Part shown: positions 46,401 through 54,702 of the stretch, in pieces
Numbering within the stretch: position 1 is the first letter of the stretch
How the letters are laid out: each line of letters opens with the position of its first letter
Source: Ciceribacter lividus
GTDB taxonomy: Bacteria > Pseudomonadota > Alphaproteobacteria > Rhizobiales > Rhizobiaceae
Assembly: GCF_003337715.1 (NCBI RefSeq)
Contig: NZ_QPIX01000011.1
Coordinates: 62,001-126,000, forward strand
Direction: 5' to 3'
DNA: 64,000 nt
Program-made: the position numbers and the translations under genes
The notes under the pieces: model-generated
Told to the model about the DNA's origin: nothing
Database searches by the model: none
The model's input: only the letters and a program-made list of their open reading frames with translations

Positions 46401-46459
46401 TGGCGCTGAGGACTCCCGTTCGCCTTGCGGCTCACGCCGTTCCGTCGACGACGATCATC
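46401..46459. repeat. Flanking repeat, copy 2 (right end of araC-methyltransferase cassette)
   Basis: It contains the two 20-bp blocks shared with 44711-44748. The second block is the coding 3' end of the iron-transport ATPase gene; the first matches the 3' end of the 167-aa gene. Confidence 0.85.
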
Positions 46460-47184
46460 GGCCGGCCCTCGCTGCAGCATTCGACGCGGGCGGCGACCTT
46501 GTAGACGTCCCGCAGCATGGCGGGCGTGATGACTTCGTCCGTCGGGCCGCTCGCGACCAGCCGGCCCTCGGCAATCACCATGGTGCGCGTACAGTAGCGG
46601 AGCGCATGGTTGAGGTCGTGGAGGGCGATCAGCACCGCCATGCCTTCGCTGGCCGCGGTCCTGCGCATGAAATCGAGCACCTCGATCTGCCGGAAGAGGT
46701 CGAGTGCGGAGGTCGGCTCGTCCATCAGCAGCACTTCCGGCCGGCGCACCAGTGCCTGGGCGATTGCCACCAGTTGCCGCTGGCCGCCCGAGAGCGCGCC
46801 GAGATCCCGGAAGGCGAGGTCGGAAATCCGCAGGTCCTCGAGCAACCGGTCGATGGTGCGAAGGTCGCGCTCGGCAACCCGCCAGCCTCCCCCCTGCTTG
46901 GCCGCGAGCAGAACCGATTCATAGACGGTCAGCACCGCATTGGCGCCGGTGTCCTGCGGCATGTAGCAGACGGCCCGCCGCTCGGGGCGGACATCTTCGA
47001 CATGCACGGTTCCGGGACCCGAAAGCAGGCTCGCAATACGCTTGAAGAGCGTCGACTTGCCGGCGGCGTTCGGCCCGATGACGGCGGTGAGCTCACCGCC
47101 CGGCAGGCGATCGGTGGTGATGCCTTCGAAGACCTGCGCCCGGCCGTAGCGGGCGCCGAGGCCCTCCAGTCTGATGGCTACCAT
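46432..47184 (-). CDS. Iron-siderophore/heme ABC transporter ATPase, FepC/HmuV-like
   Basis: 250 residues. Walker A GPNAAGKST, signature LSGGQRQLVAIAQA, Walker [13 protein letters not shown] and H-loop IALHDLNHAL. ATG 47184 overlaps the permease stop by 7 bp. It powers the type-II (BtuCD-like) importer encoded just upstream. Confidence 0.9.
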   Translation of the reverse strand: MVAIRLEGLGARYGRAQVFEGITTDRLPGGELTAVIGPNAAGKSTLFKRIASLLSGPGTVHVEDVRPERRAVCYMPQDTGANAVLTVYESVLLAAKQGGGWRVAERDLRTIDRLLEDLRISDLAFRDLGALSGGQRQLVAIAQALVRRPEVLLMDEPTSALDLFRQIEVLDFMRRTAASEGMAVLIALHDLNHALRYCTRTMVIAEGRLVASGPTDEVITPAMLRDVYKVAARVECCSEGRPMIVVDGTA

Positions 47185-48257
47185 GCGCGCCTCCGGTTGG
47201 TGAAGATGAGGGAGAAGAAGAAGGGAACCCCGACGAGTGCGGTGATGACCCCGATCGGCAGGATGGCACCGGGGATCAGCACCTTCGAGACGACCGAGGT
47301 GACCGAGAGCAGGAGCGCACCGCAGATCGCCGAGCCCGGCAGGAAGAAGCGCTGGTCCTCGCCGACGACCATGCGGGCGATGTGAGGCCCGACGAGACCG
47401 ATGAAGCCGATGGTGCCGACGAACGAAACCGGGATTGCCGCAAGGAGGCTCACGAGCATCATCGTTTCGAGCCTGAGCCGCCGGACATTGACGCCGAAGG
47501 AGGCTGCCTTGTCGTCGCCGAGGCGCAGTGCGGTGAGCGCCCAGGCATTGCGGGCAAAGAGTGGGATGACGAAAACGAGCACTGCGCCGGTGACCGCGAC
47601 CTTGGGCCAGGTCGCCTTGGTGAGCGAGCCCATGGTCCAGAAGACGACCGCGGCGAGCGCCTGTTCGGAGGCGAGATATTCGAGCAGCGACAGAAGCGCG
47701 TTGAAAGTGAAGACGAGCGCGATGCCGAGCAGCACGATGGTCTCGACCGTCACGCCGCGGAGCGTCGAGACGCCGTAGATGAAGAGCGAGGCGAGCATCG
47801 CCATCAGAAAGGCGTTGATCGGAATCATGTATTCGACGGCCGCCGGAAAGATCGCCACGCCCGCGACGAGCGCCATCGCGGCGCCGAAACCCGCCGCGGC
47901 CGAGATGCCGAGGGTGAAGGGGCTCGCGAGCGGATTGGCGAGAATGGTCTGCATCTGTGCACCGGCGACCGAGAGGCAGGCGCCGACGGTGACCGCCATC
48001 AGCGCGATCGGCATGCGGATGTCCCAGATGACGACGCGGAGCTGGTTTCCGACCTCGGAAGGGGACAGAACAGCGGAAACGACCTGGCTGAGGGTATAGC
48101 GGGCCGGACCGAGCGCCATGTCGGCGGCGACCGAGAGCAGCAGGGCGAGAAAAAGCAGGACGAGGATCGCGAACCGCCGGCCGGCGAGCGCGCGGTATTG
48201 TCGCCCGGTTGCCATCTCCCCCTCGCGTGCAATGCGCATGTCCGCAAGGGCGACCAT
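47178..48257 (-). CDS. Iron-siderophore ABC transporter permease, FecCD family
   Basis: 359 residues with about nine or ten membrane segments. Family motifs GACLSVAGAQMQTILANPLASPFTLG and TIGFIGLVGPHIARMVVGED are clear. GGAGGG precedes the start. A single permease gene suggests a homodimeric pore. Confidence 0.92.
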   Translation of the reverse strand: MVALADMRIAREGEMATGRQYRALAGRRFAILVLLFLALLLSVAADMALGPARYTLSQVVSAVLSPSEVGNQLRVVIWDIRMPIALMAVTVGACLSVAGAQMQTILANPLASPFTLGISAAAGFGAAMALVAGVAIFPAAVEYMIPINAFLMAMLASLFIYGVSTLRGVTVETIVLLGIALVFTFNALLSLLEYLASEQALAAVVFWTMGSLTKATWPKVAVTGAVLVFVIPLFARNAWALTALRLGDDKAASFGVNVRRLRLETMMLVSLLAAIPVSFVGTIGFIGLVGPHIARMVVGEDQRFFLPGSAICGALLLSVTSVVSKVLIPGAILPIGVITALVGVPFFFSLIFTNRRRAW

Positions 48258-48350
48258 CAGATGCCCTCCCTGGTCGACGAAATGCCCGACAGGGACGCGA
48301 TAGGTTCGCTGGAAATCGTGGAAATGCGCATGTCTGACCTCGGTGGGATG

Positions 48351-48374
48351 GGGGCCGGCGAATATCGCCGCCCC
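48351..48374 (-). terminator. Hairpin between iron-binding-protein and permease genes
   Basis: GGGG-CC-GGCG AATAT CGCC-G-CCCC, an imperfect stem in the 127-bp gap. Its position matches the intercistronic hairpins of the other importers here. Confidence 0.45.
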
Positions 48375-48384
48375 GATGTCACTT

Positions 48385-49521
48385 TCAGAGACCGGCCTTC
48401 AGGGAGGCGAAGTATCCGGGGTGGTAGGCGACCGGCAGGAAGCGGTCATGCAGTTCCTTGAAGGTCGCATCCGGGTCGAGATCCTTGAAGAGGTCCGGAT
48501 GGAGCCACTTGGCGATCTGCTGGACGGCCACGAACTGGTAGGGGCTGTTGTAGAACTGGTGCCAAATCGCGTGGACATTGCCTTCCTCGACGGCCTTGAC
48601 GCCGGTGAAGGCGGGACGTTGCATCAGGGCCGCAAGCTTCTGCGTGGCGGTCGCCGCATCCGCGCCGGGGCCGACACCCACCCATTTGCCGCCGGGGACG
48701 TAGAGCTCCCAGTTGGAGCCGGTGACGATGACCTGATCCGGATTGGAAGCGATGATCTGCTCGGGATTGACCGTGCCGAAGGTGCCGGGAATGATGTCCT
48801 TCGCCATATTCACGCCGCCGGCGAGCTCGACCATCTTGCCGAAGTTCTCGTTGCCGAAGGACATGCAGCAATCGTCGCTGTAACCGCCGGCGCGTTCCAT
48901 GAAGACCACCGGCTTGTCGATTTCCCCCGCCTTGGCGAGCACTTCGGTGACGCGGGCGAGTTGCTCGTCGTGGAACTTCACGAATTCCTCGGCACGGGCC
49001 TCCTTGCCGAACAACTTGCCGATGATGCGCATCGACTCGTCGGTGTTCTGCATCGGCTTTTCGCGGAAGTCGATATAGACAAGCGGAATGCCGACCTTGG
49101 CGAGCTTCTCGATATAGCCGCTTTCCTCGGTCGCAGATTTCGCCTCGGTGTTCATGATGATGACGTCGGGTTTCAGCGTCACCGCCTGCTCGATGTCGAA
49201 GGTGCCGTCCTTCATGCCGCCGAAGGTCGGGATCTTGGCCATCTCGGGAAACTTTTCGAGATAGATGTTGTAGCCGTCGAGATCCGCCTTCTTGAAGTCG
49301 TCACGCCAGCCGACGACGCGCCGGAAGGGAGCATCGGTATCGAGGGCGGCGGTGAAATAGATCTGCCGGCCTTCGCCCAGGATGACGCGCTCGACCGGCA
49401 CGTTCACCTGGACTTCCCGGCCGGTGATGTCCTTGACGGTCACCGTTTCGGCGAAGGCGGCACCAGAAAAAAGAGCGAGCGAAAACGCGGCGGCGGAGGC
49501 CACCTTGTTGAATCCGAACAA
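48385..49521 (-). CDS. Iron-siderophore/heme periplasmic binding protein, FepB/BtuF class
   Basis: 378 residues with a Sec signal (SAAAFSLALFSGAAFA, cleaved before ETVTV). Type-III (helical-backbone) binding fold: TGREVQVNVPVERVILGEG at the N-terminus and LKPDVIIMNTEAK mid-protein. It is the first gene of the leftward three-gene operon. The RirA-like box 44 bp upstream indicates iron control. Whether the ligand is heme or a ferric siderophore is undecided. Confidence 0.88.
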   Translation of the reverse strand: MFGFNKVASAAAFSLALFSGAAFAETVTVKDITGREVQVNVPVERVILGEGRQIYFTAALDTDAPFRRVVGWRDDFKKADLDGYNIYLEKFPEMAKIPTFGGMKDGTFDIEQAVTLKPDVIIMNTEAKSATEESGYIEKLAKVGIPLVYIDFREKPMQNTDESMRIIGKLFGKEARAEEFVKFHDEQLARVTEVLAKAGEIDKPVVFMERAGGYSDDCCMSFGNENFGKMVELAGGVNMAKDIIPGTFGTVNPEQIIASNPDQVIVTGSNWELYVPGGKWVGVGPGADAATATQKLAALMQRPAFTGVKAVEEGNVHAIWHQFYNSPYQFVAVQQIAKWLHPDLFKDLDPDATFKELHDRFLPVAYHPGYFASLKAGL

Positions 49522-49564
49522 TTTATTTCTCCTGCGATGTGTGTTGAGGCGATTTATGATTTTA

Positions 49565-49579
49565 TGACTTTTCGAGTCA
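49565..49579. promoter_or_regulatory. RirA/IRO-like box TGACTTTTCGAGTCA
   Basis: Fits the rhizobial iron-responsive operator pattern TGA-N9-TCA, with 5-bp perfect arms TGACT/AGTCA. It lies in the shared upstream region of the iron-transport operon and the divergent methyltransferase. Confidence 0.6.
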
Positions 49580-49637
49580 AGAATTATCTTTTAGAAAGCT
49601 TCCAACATCACTCCACGTTTTCAGGAAAGCCCCCGGA

Positions 49638-50444
49638 ATGCAGACGGTTACGACCTTTTCAAATCACGATCTTCGCGATGAGATCAAAGCCTACTGGTCG
49701 GTGCGGGCCGAGACCTTCGACAGCCAGCCCGGCCACGAGATCTTCTCCGAGGCCGAACGGGCGGCGTGGCACGCTCTGTTGCGGCGCCATCTCGGAGAAG
49801 GCGACGGCCGCAAGGCGCTCGACCTCGCCTGCGGCACGGCCGTCGTCTCGCACCTGCTCGACGATCTCGGTTTCCGTGTGACGGGCATGGACTGGGCCGA
49901 GCCGATGCTGGAACGAGCCCGCGCGAAGGCCAGGGCTCGCGGGCGGGCGATCCGCTTCCTGATCGGCGACGCTGAAAACACCATGGAGCTCGACGACTCC
50001 TATGATGTCATCACCAACCGCCATCTCGTGTGGACGCTCGTCGATCCCCTCTCGGCCTTTCGCGAGTGGCACCGCCTGCTGAGGCCCGGCGGCCGGCTGC
50101 TCATCGTTGACGGAGACTTCGTCAATCCCGGCCTCGTCGCGCGTCTCGCAAGGAGGGTCTCTCGCTGGCTGACCTCCGCCGCGAACGCGCAAAACGGGCC
50201 GTCGACCGAGGCCCTTGCCGAGACGCATCAGGGTATCCTCTCCCGCGTCTATTTCTCCGGCGGCGCGCGGGCCGAGGCCGTCGTCGACCTTCTCCGCCAG
50301 GCCGGATTCGCGAGGATCACGGTCGATACCGACATGCGGGCGATCCATCGCACCCAGAAGAAGAACTTCGGTTTCCTCAAGGGGCTCGAGCGGGCGACCC
50401 AGCACCGCTACGCGATCTGCGCGGAGAAGAACGCGGCGGACTGA
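49638..50444 (+). CDS. Class I SAM-dependent methyltransferase, divergent from the iron importer
   Basis: 268 residues. SAM motif ALDLACGTAVVSHLL near residue 60, then GMDWAEPMLERAR and the VITNRHLVWTL post-motif. The divergent position and common iron box link it to iron-siderophore uptake or metabolism, for example modifying a siderophore or tetrapyrrole; that role is inferred. Its ribosome site is weak. Confidence 0.87.
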   Translation: MQTVTTFSNHDLRDEIKAYWSVRAETFDSQPGHEIFSEAERAAWHALLRRHLGEGDGRKALDLACGTAVVSHLLDDLGFRVTGMDWAEPMLERARAKARARGRAIRFLIGDAENTMELDDSYDVITNRHLVWTLVDPLSAFREWHRLLRPGGRLLIVDGDFVNPGLVARLARRVSRWLTSAANAQNGPSTEALAETHQGILSRVYFSGGARAEAVVDLLRQAGFARITVDTDMRAIHRTQKKNFGFLKGLERATQHRYAICAEKNAAD

Positions 50445-50628
50445 AGCGAAACAGCAAGGGCAAAAGCCGCTTCGGTCGCAGCGGAAATGCGGCGGAAGAA
50501 GACCTGCCCGGCAATTCGTACCAATTTGGAAAGGAATCTCTGCTAATCGGAAGGATGCAGCGCTCGGCGGACATGATGTTTCCTGCGGTCCACCCGGACA
50601 TGACGATGTAATCAGCAAGACCTCCGAT

Positions 50629-52743
50629 ATGGTTCCGGTGAAGAAGAAGCGCGCAATAAAACAGACCCGTGGTGTGATCCTGGCAACGACCTTCGTGCTT
50701 GCCATCGCCTTCGCCGTGGCATTTCTCTCGGCCAGCGTCATCACGACGATGCGCGATGCCGCCGACTCCATCGATGCCAACCGCTCCGCGAACGCGGTGC
50801 AGGCGGCGGTGTCATCGATCAAGAAGAAGCTGGGAGCAACGGTCCGCGACAACGCGGTCTGGGATGACGCCTATACCGCAGTCTCCTCGCCAGAGGCTGA
50901 CGAATGGATCTACGACAATTGGGGATCGACGAGCGAGGATTACCCACTCTACGACGGGGCGATCGTCCTCGACGCGACAGGTGCGCAGATCAAAGCCTAT
51001 CTGAAGGGCGAGGAGTTCGATGCGATTTCGGCATTCGGCCCCGACTTCGTCCGGCGGGCAATCGAGGCGTCCGGCAATCGCGGTTCCGACCCGCTCATCA
51101 ATTTCTACCCCTTTTCCGGCCGCGTGATGATGCTTGCCACAATGGCGATCCAGCCGTTTGCGGATCAACCGGATAACGGAGGCTACAAGTCCCTCACCTT
51201 CTTCAAGGAATTGACACCGGAATACGTCGCCGCCATCTCCGAAGACTTCCAGATCGAAGGGCTCGCGCTCGGCGACACGCCACAGCCGGGGTATCTCATC
51301 CGGGCTCTCCACGGAACGGACGGGCAGGCCATCGGATATCTGAACTGGCCCGAACAGCGCCCCGGCTCCTCCGTCTACGAACAGGTGAAGCCGCGACTGG
51401 CCATGCTGGTCGGGCTGTTCGTCCTCTTCCTGTTGGTGGTCGTCTCCTTTTCTGCCATGGAACTGCGCAAGGAACGTGCGGCCGCTGCCAAAGCGTCCCA
51501 TGATGCGAGCCACGATTACCTGACGGGACTCCTGAACAGAGTCGGCCTCATCCGGGCGATCCGCGAGGCCCCGGAAGGATCATCTGTCGTCCATCTCATC
51601 GACCTCGACGGCTTCAAGGCGGTCAACGACACCTGGGGGCATGCCGTCGGCGACGCGCTCATCCGCCTTGTCGCCGAAAAGCTCGCGACCGTTCATCCCG
51701 ACGTCGTCGCTGCGGCGCGCCTCGGCGGCGACGAATTCGCCGTCATCCAGCAAGGTTCGGCCAGCCCGGTCGAGTTCGGCGATCGCATCGTACGATCGCT
51801 CGCCGAACCCTTCGACATCGATGGTCGGACAGTCGAGGTCGGGGCGAGCGTCGGCTTTGCGGCGAAGACTGCGGACCTCCCCGAACTCGAGATCATTCGC
51901 CGTGCGGACATGGCGCTCTACCGCGCCAAGGAAGACGGCCGTGGACAGGTGGTTGCGTTCGACGACCAACTGGATAAGGAGCGGGAAGAGCTGGCCTTCG
52001 CGGAAAACCGCCTGAAGACCGCCATAGAGCAGGACGAGATAAAGATCGTCTTCCAGCCGCTCATTGCGGCGACTGACGGAGAAATCAACGGCGTCGAGGC
52101 CCTGGCACGATGGGTGCCGCCGACCGGCACCGTCAGCCCCGAAGTGTTCATTCCCCTGGCGGAAAAGTCCGGCCTCATCGAGGCATTGACGCGGAAGATA
52201 CTTCTGGGTTCGATCCGGACTGTTTCCTGCTGGCAGTCTCTGGAGCTCTCCGTCAACGTCTCACCGATCCAGCTCTGCAACCCGAACTTCGCCGGAGAGG
52301 TGAAGAAGATGCTCGCGGAGGAAGGCTTCGACGCCAACCGCCTCATTCTCGAAGTCACCGAAGGTGTCCTGATCTCGAAGCCGGACCGCGCCCGCCGGTC
52401 GATCGATGCGCTGCGCGCCGTCGGCGTCCGTTTCGCGATGGACGACTTCGGCACCGGGCATGCGAGCATCGGCACGCTCAGGCAGTTCGGGTTCGACAAG
52501 GTCAAGATCGACCGGTCCCTGATGAGCTCGAACAACGGCGAAGTGCTGAAGGCCACAATTCACCTCGCATCCGCCCTCGATCTTCCCGTCACGGCGGAAG
52601 GAATTGAGACGGAGGAACAGGCAAGGACCGCCCGTGAAGCGGGCTGCCAGTCGCTGCAGGGACATCTCTGCGGAAAGCCGATGACCGTCGAACAACTGCG
52701 GGACAGGCTGACGCCCGATGCCCGGCCGGGGCGGATTGCCTGA
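50629..52743 (+). CDS. Membrane-bound GGDEF-EAL cyclic-di-GMP signalling protein with CHASE4-like sensor
   Basis: 704 residues from ATG 50629. Membrane segment at about 15-38, a periplasmic sensor domain at about 40-255 (the NAVWDDAYTAV pattern is CHASE4-like), a second membrane segment at about 257-278, a GGDEF domain with intact GGDEF near residue 366, and an EAL domain with EAL near 490. The EAL metal and catalytic blocks EVTEGVL, DDFGTGHAS, KIDRSL and EGIETEEQ are complete, so both synthesis and breakdown of c-di-GMP are possible. No RxxD inhibitory site is visible directly before GGDEF. Single-gene unit. Confidence 0.88.
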   Translation: MVPVKKKRAIKQTRGVILATTFVLAIAFAVAFLSASVITTMRDAADSIDANRSANAVQAAVSSIKKKLGATVRDNAVWDDAYTAVSSPEADEWIYDNWGSTSEDYPLYDGAIVLDATGAQIKAYLKGEEFDAISAFGPDFVRRAIEASGNRGSDPLINFYPFSGRVMMLATMAIQPFADQPDNGGYKSLTFFKELTPEYVAAISEDFQIEGLALGDTPQPGYLIRALHGTDGQAIGYLNWPEQRPGSSVYEQVKPRLAMLVGLFVLFLLVVVSFSAMELRKERAAAAKASHDASHDYLTGLLNRVGLIRAIREAPEGSSVVHLIDLDGFKAVNDTWGHAVGDALIRLVAEKLATVHPDVVAAARLGGDEFAVIQQGSASPVEFGDRIVRSLAEPFDIDGRTVEVGASVGFAAKTADLPELEIIRRADMALYRAKEDGRGQVVAFDDQLDKEREELAFAENRLKTAIEQDEIKIVFQPLIAATDGEINGVEALARWVPPTGTVSPEVFIPLAEKSGLIEALTRKILLGSIRTVSCWQSLELSVNVSPIQLCNPNFAGEVKKMLAEEGFDANRLILEVTEGVLISKPDRARRSIDALRAVGVRFAMDDFGTGHASIGTLRQFGFDKVKIDRSLMSSNNGEVLKATIHLASALDLPVTAEGIETEEQARTAREAGCQSLQGHLCGKPMTVEQLRDRLTPDARPGRIA

Positions 52744-52788
52744 CAGGCAGTCGTTCACTCCTCGCATCCAGGTTAACCCTTCGATCCG

Positions 52789-53000
52789 GCCAGCGTTGAT
52801 CCCGATGATTTCGACGTCGATATCTACGTGCTAGTTCGATGAAAGAGCTGACTGAGGAATTCGTGGATGAAGGCCTGTTCGGTGGAATCCCCGATCACCT
52901 CGCACACTACATCGACTATGACGCCATCACCCGCGATCTGGCCATGGACCACACCGAAACCGAAATTGGCGGAGAGCGGCTGATTTGTTGGTGCCAGTGA
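52789..53000 (+). pseudogene. Remnant of an antirestriction protein (ArdA-type)
   Basis: Two frames together resemble the C-terminal third of ArdA: ASVDPDDFDVDIY (52789-52827) and, shifted, MKELTEEFVDEGLFGGIP with DHLAHYIDYDAITRDLAMD (52839-53000). A frameshift near 52830 separates them and the N-terminal two-thirds is absent. ArdA proteins mimic DNA to block type I restriction and are carried by mobile elements, so this is a footprint of a lost element. Confidence 0.65.
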
Positions 53001-53037
53001 GGCCTTGGGGACATGAATCAATATCCGAATCGGAGAC

Positions 53038-53063
53038 AAAAGGGCATCGATAGATGCCCTTTT
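53038..53063. terminator. Bidirectional terminator between ardA remnant and fic gene
   Basis: AAAAGGGCATC-GATA-GATGCCCTTTT, an 11-bp perfect stem with A/T tails on both sides. Confidence 0.9.
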
Positions 53064-53075
53064 GTCTTCCCGAGG

Positions 53076-54308
53076 TTAGCGCTTTTCCGGAAAAAGCCCC
53101 GGCATCCAGCGAGAAGCCAGCTTTGCCGGAAACGCCAGTTTCAAAGGCGCGCGCGAGCTTTCCGAGACAATAACCTCATACTCCGCTAAGGCAGACACGA
53201 TGCGCCGCGCTTGCCGGTCACCCGCGCCGACAACATCGGCAACATCGCCGCGCGGAAGGCTACCACGATAAAGCAGCGCCTCCAGAACATTCGTTGATTT
53301 GGCGGGCAGATTGCCGAGCCTGATTTCCTCTTCCGCCCAGAGCAGGATGCGGCTGCGCAGGCGTTCAGGCTCAATTATCTCTTCCATGAAGCGGACCTGA
53401 TCCAGGCACATTTCGAGAAAGAAACGGGTGAAATCGGCAAGCGCCGTCTCGCTCAATGTTCCGCGCCCATCGAGATTGCCGCGTCGTGGCTCGTCGCAGG
53501 CCATCAGATGCGCCTTATAGGACGTCTCGCTGCGCGCAAGGCCCCGCGCAACCGACCAGATACCGCCTGTATCCAGTAATTCCCGAATCATGGCGTAAGA
53601 CATCAAGCGGATGACACGGCCATTACCGTCCAGAAACGGGTGGATCCAGGCTAATCGATGGTGAGCCGCCGCGACGGCAAGCAGCTTTTGCGAGCGCCCT
53701 AGCATCTTATAGGCCCCATCAAAACGGCTCAGGAAACGGGGTATAGCGCCGGGGCTGATCGCGATATGACGCCCGACCTTTACATCGCGCGTCCGTAGCA
53801 CGCCTGGCACCATGCGGATTTTTTCGCCGGTGTCGGGATTGGTCACGATCAAAAGCTCGTCCGGCAACAGCTCGCCAAAACGCCTATGGATTTCCAGAAT
53901 GGTTTCCTGCGCGGTAACGCGCCCGGTCATGCCGCCATGATCAATCCAGCGCTGCACCTCGATATGCGCCCTGGCTTCGAGTTGCAGGTTTCGCTTCTGT
54001 GGATCGGCACTATAATCATTCTTAAGCGCCCGCTCGATATCGACCGGATGTGTATCGTGACCTTCGATCAGGTTGCTGTAATAGCAATTCATCGAGCGCA
54101 CGAGATCGGACAGCGCCGTGACGATTTCGGCAGGAAGGCTGCGCTTTAATCCGGCGGAGGCGGCGGTCAGCTCCATCGCCAGATCGAGAAGCGGCCCGGT
54201 GTGCTTGCTGCCCTCGGCAATCGTCATCGGCTCCATCAGTCCGATAGATTCACCGCGATCCTCTGCCGCTTTTATGTCCGCTTCAATGTCCGGTTTATCG
54301 TGACGCAT
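53076..54308 (-). CDS. Fic-family protein (probable AMP-transferase)
   Basis: 410 residues. Catalytic loop HPFLDGNGR at residues 223-231 is complete. An N-terminal inhibitory helix motif SNLIEG (residues 78-83, Glu82) marks it as a self-inhibited class II Fic. The C-terminal region (about 340-395) reads as a winged helix (STNVLEALLYRGSLPRGDVADVVG), common in Fic proteins linked to DNA binding or phage-like islands. Its target is unknown. Flanked by an ardA remnant and repeats, it is likely acquired. Confidence 0.9.
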   Translation of the reverse strand: MRHDKPDIEADIKAAEDRGESIGLMEPMTIAEGSKHTGPLLDLAMELTAASAGLKRSLPAEIVTALSDLVRSMNCYYSNLIEGHDTHPVDIERALKNDYSADPQKRNLQLEARAHIEVQRWIDHGGMTGRVTAQETILEIHRRFGELLPDELLIVTNPDTGEKIRMVPGVLRTRDVKVGRHIAISPGAIPRFLSRFDGAYKMLGRSQKLLAVAAAHHRLAWIHPFLDGNGRVIRLMSYAMIRELLDTGGIWSVARGLARSETSYKAHLMACDEPRRGNLDGRGTLSETALADFTRFFLEMCLDQVRFMEEIIEPERLRSRILLWAEEEIRLGNLPAKSTNVLEALLYRGSLPRGDVADVVGAGDRQARRIVSALAEYEVIVSESSRAPLKLAFPAKLASRWMPGLFPEKR

Positions 54309-54702
54309 AACTGCATAATACCAATATGTTAGATAAATTGACAGCTAAAAACTTCAGGCGGCGATGTCCGGTTCATGTCCGCATAAGATCTCGCTTGCCG
54401 GGAGGCGGGTATCCTCGGAAAATCGCGCCGTCGGCACGCGCAAGTAATCTGCGAAGACAGGCGGACGAGCATGGCGAGCGCCTGGCGTGTGACTCTGGAG
54501 TAGCTTCTCCGGCGGGACACGGCTACAATCTTGTTCATTTGAATGGACATGAGGGTTTCTCGTGTCCAGAATTTTGTACATCGTGTCACAACACCTCGGT
54601 GCAGTCAGGCTCTGTCCATTTGAGTGGTCGTAAAAGCTATTCGTTGCCAGAACTTTGTACGCCCCAAAGCAGGCATCAGCTGCCGTCACACCATCTACGG
54701 CC
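54309..54702. other. Gene-free region with imperfect direct repeats
   Basis: 394 bp between the Fic and HutC genes. A 49-bp unit is repeated (54532-54580 and 54613-54661). No ORF here has coding character or a ribosome site that I trust. Confidence 0.55.
54532..54661. repeat. Two 49-bp imperfect direct repeats, 81 bp apart
   Basis: Units 54532-54580 and 54613-54661 align without gaps at roughly 70% identity; shared blocks include CATTTGA, TCGT and CCAGAA. The 81-bp period is a multiple of three, so it may be the remains of a repeated coding module or element end. Confidence 0.5.

Noticed and set aside
48343-49881. 512-codon plus-strand frame across the iron-binding protein gene
   Set aside because: Antisense shadow running through the promoter region and into the methyltransferase in another frame.
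52839-53000. 53-codon ORF as an independent small gene
   Set aside because: Its sequence fits the ArdA C-terminus and the preceding codons continue in another frame, so a remnant is more likely than a free-standing gene.
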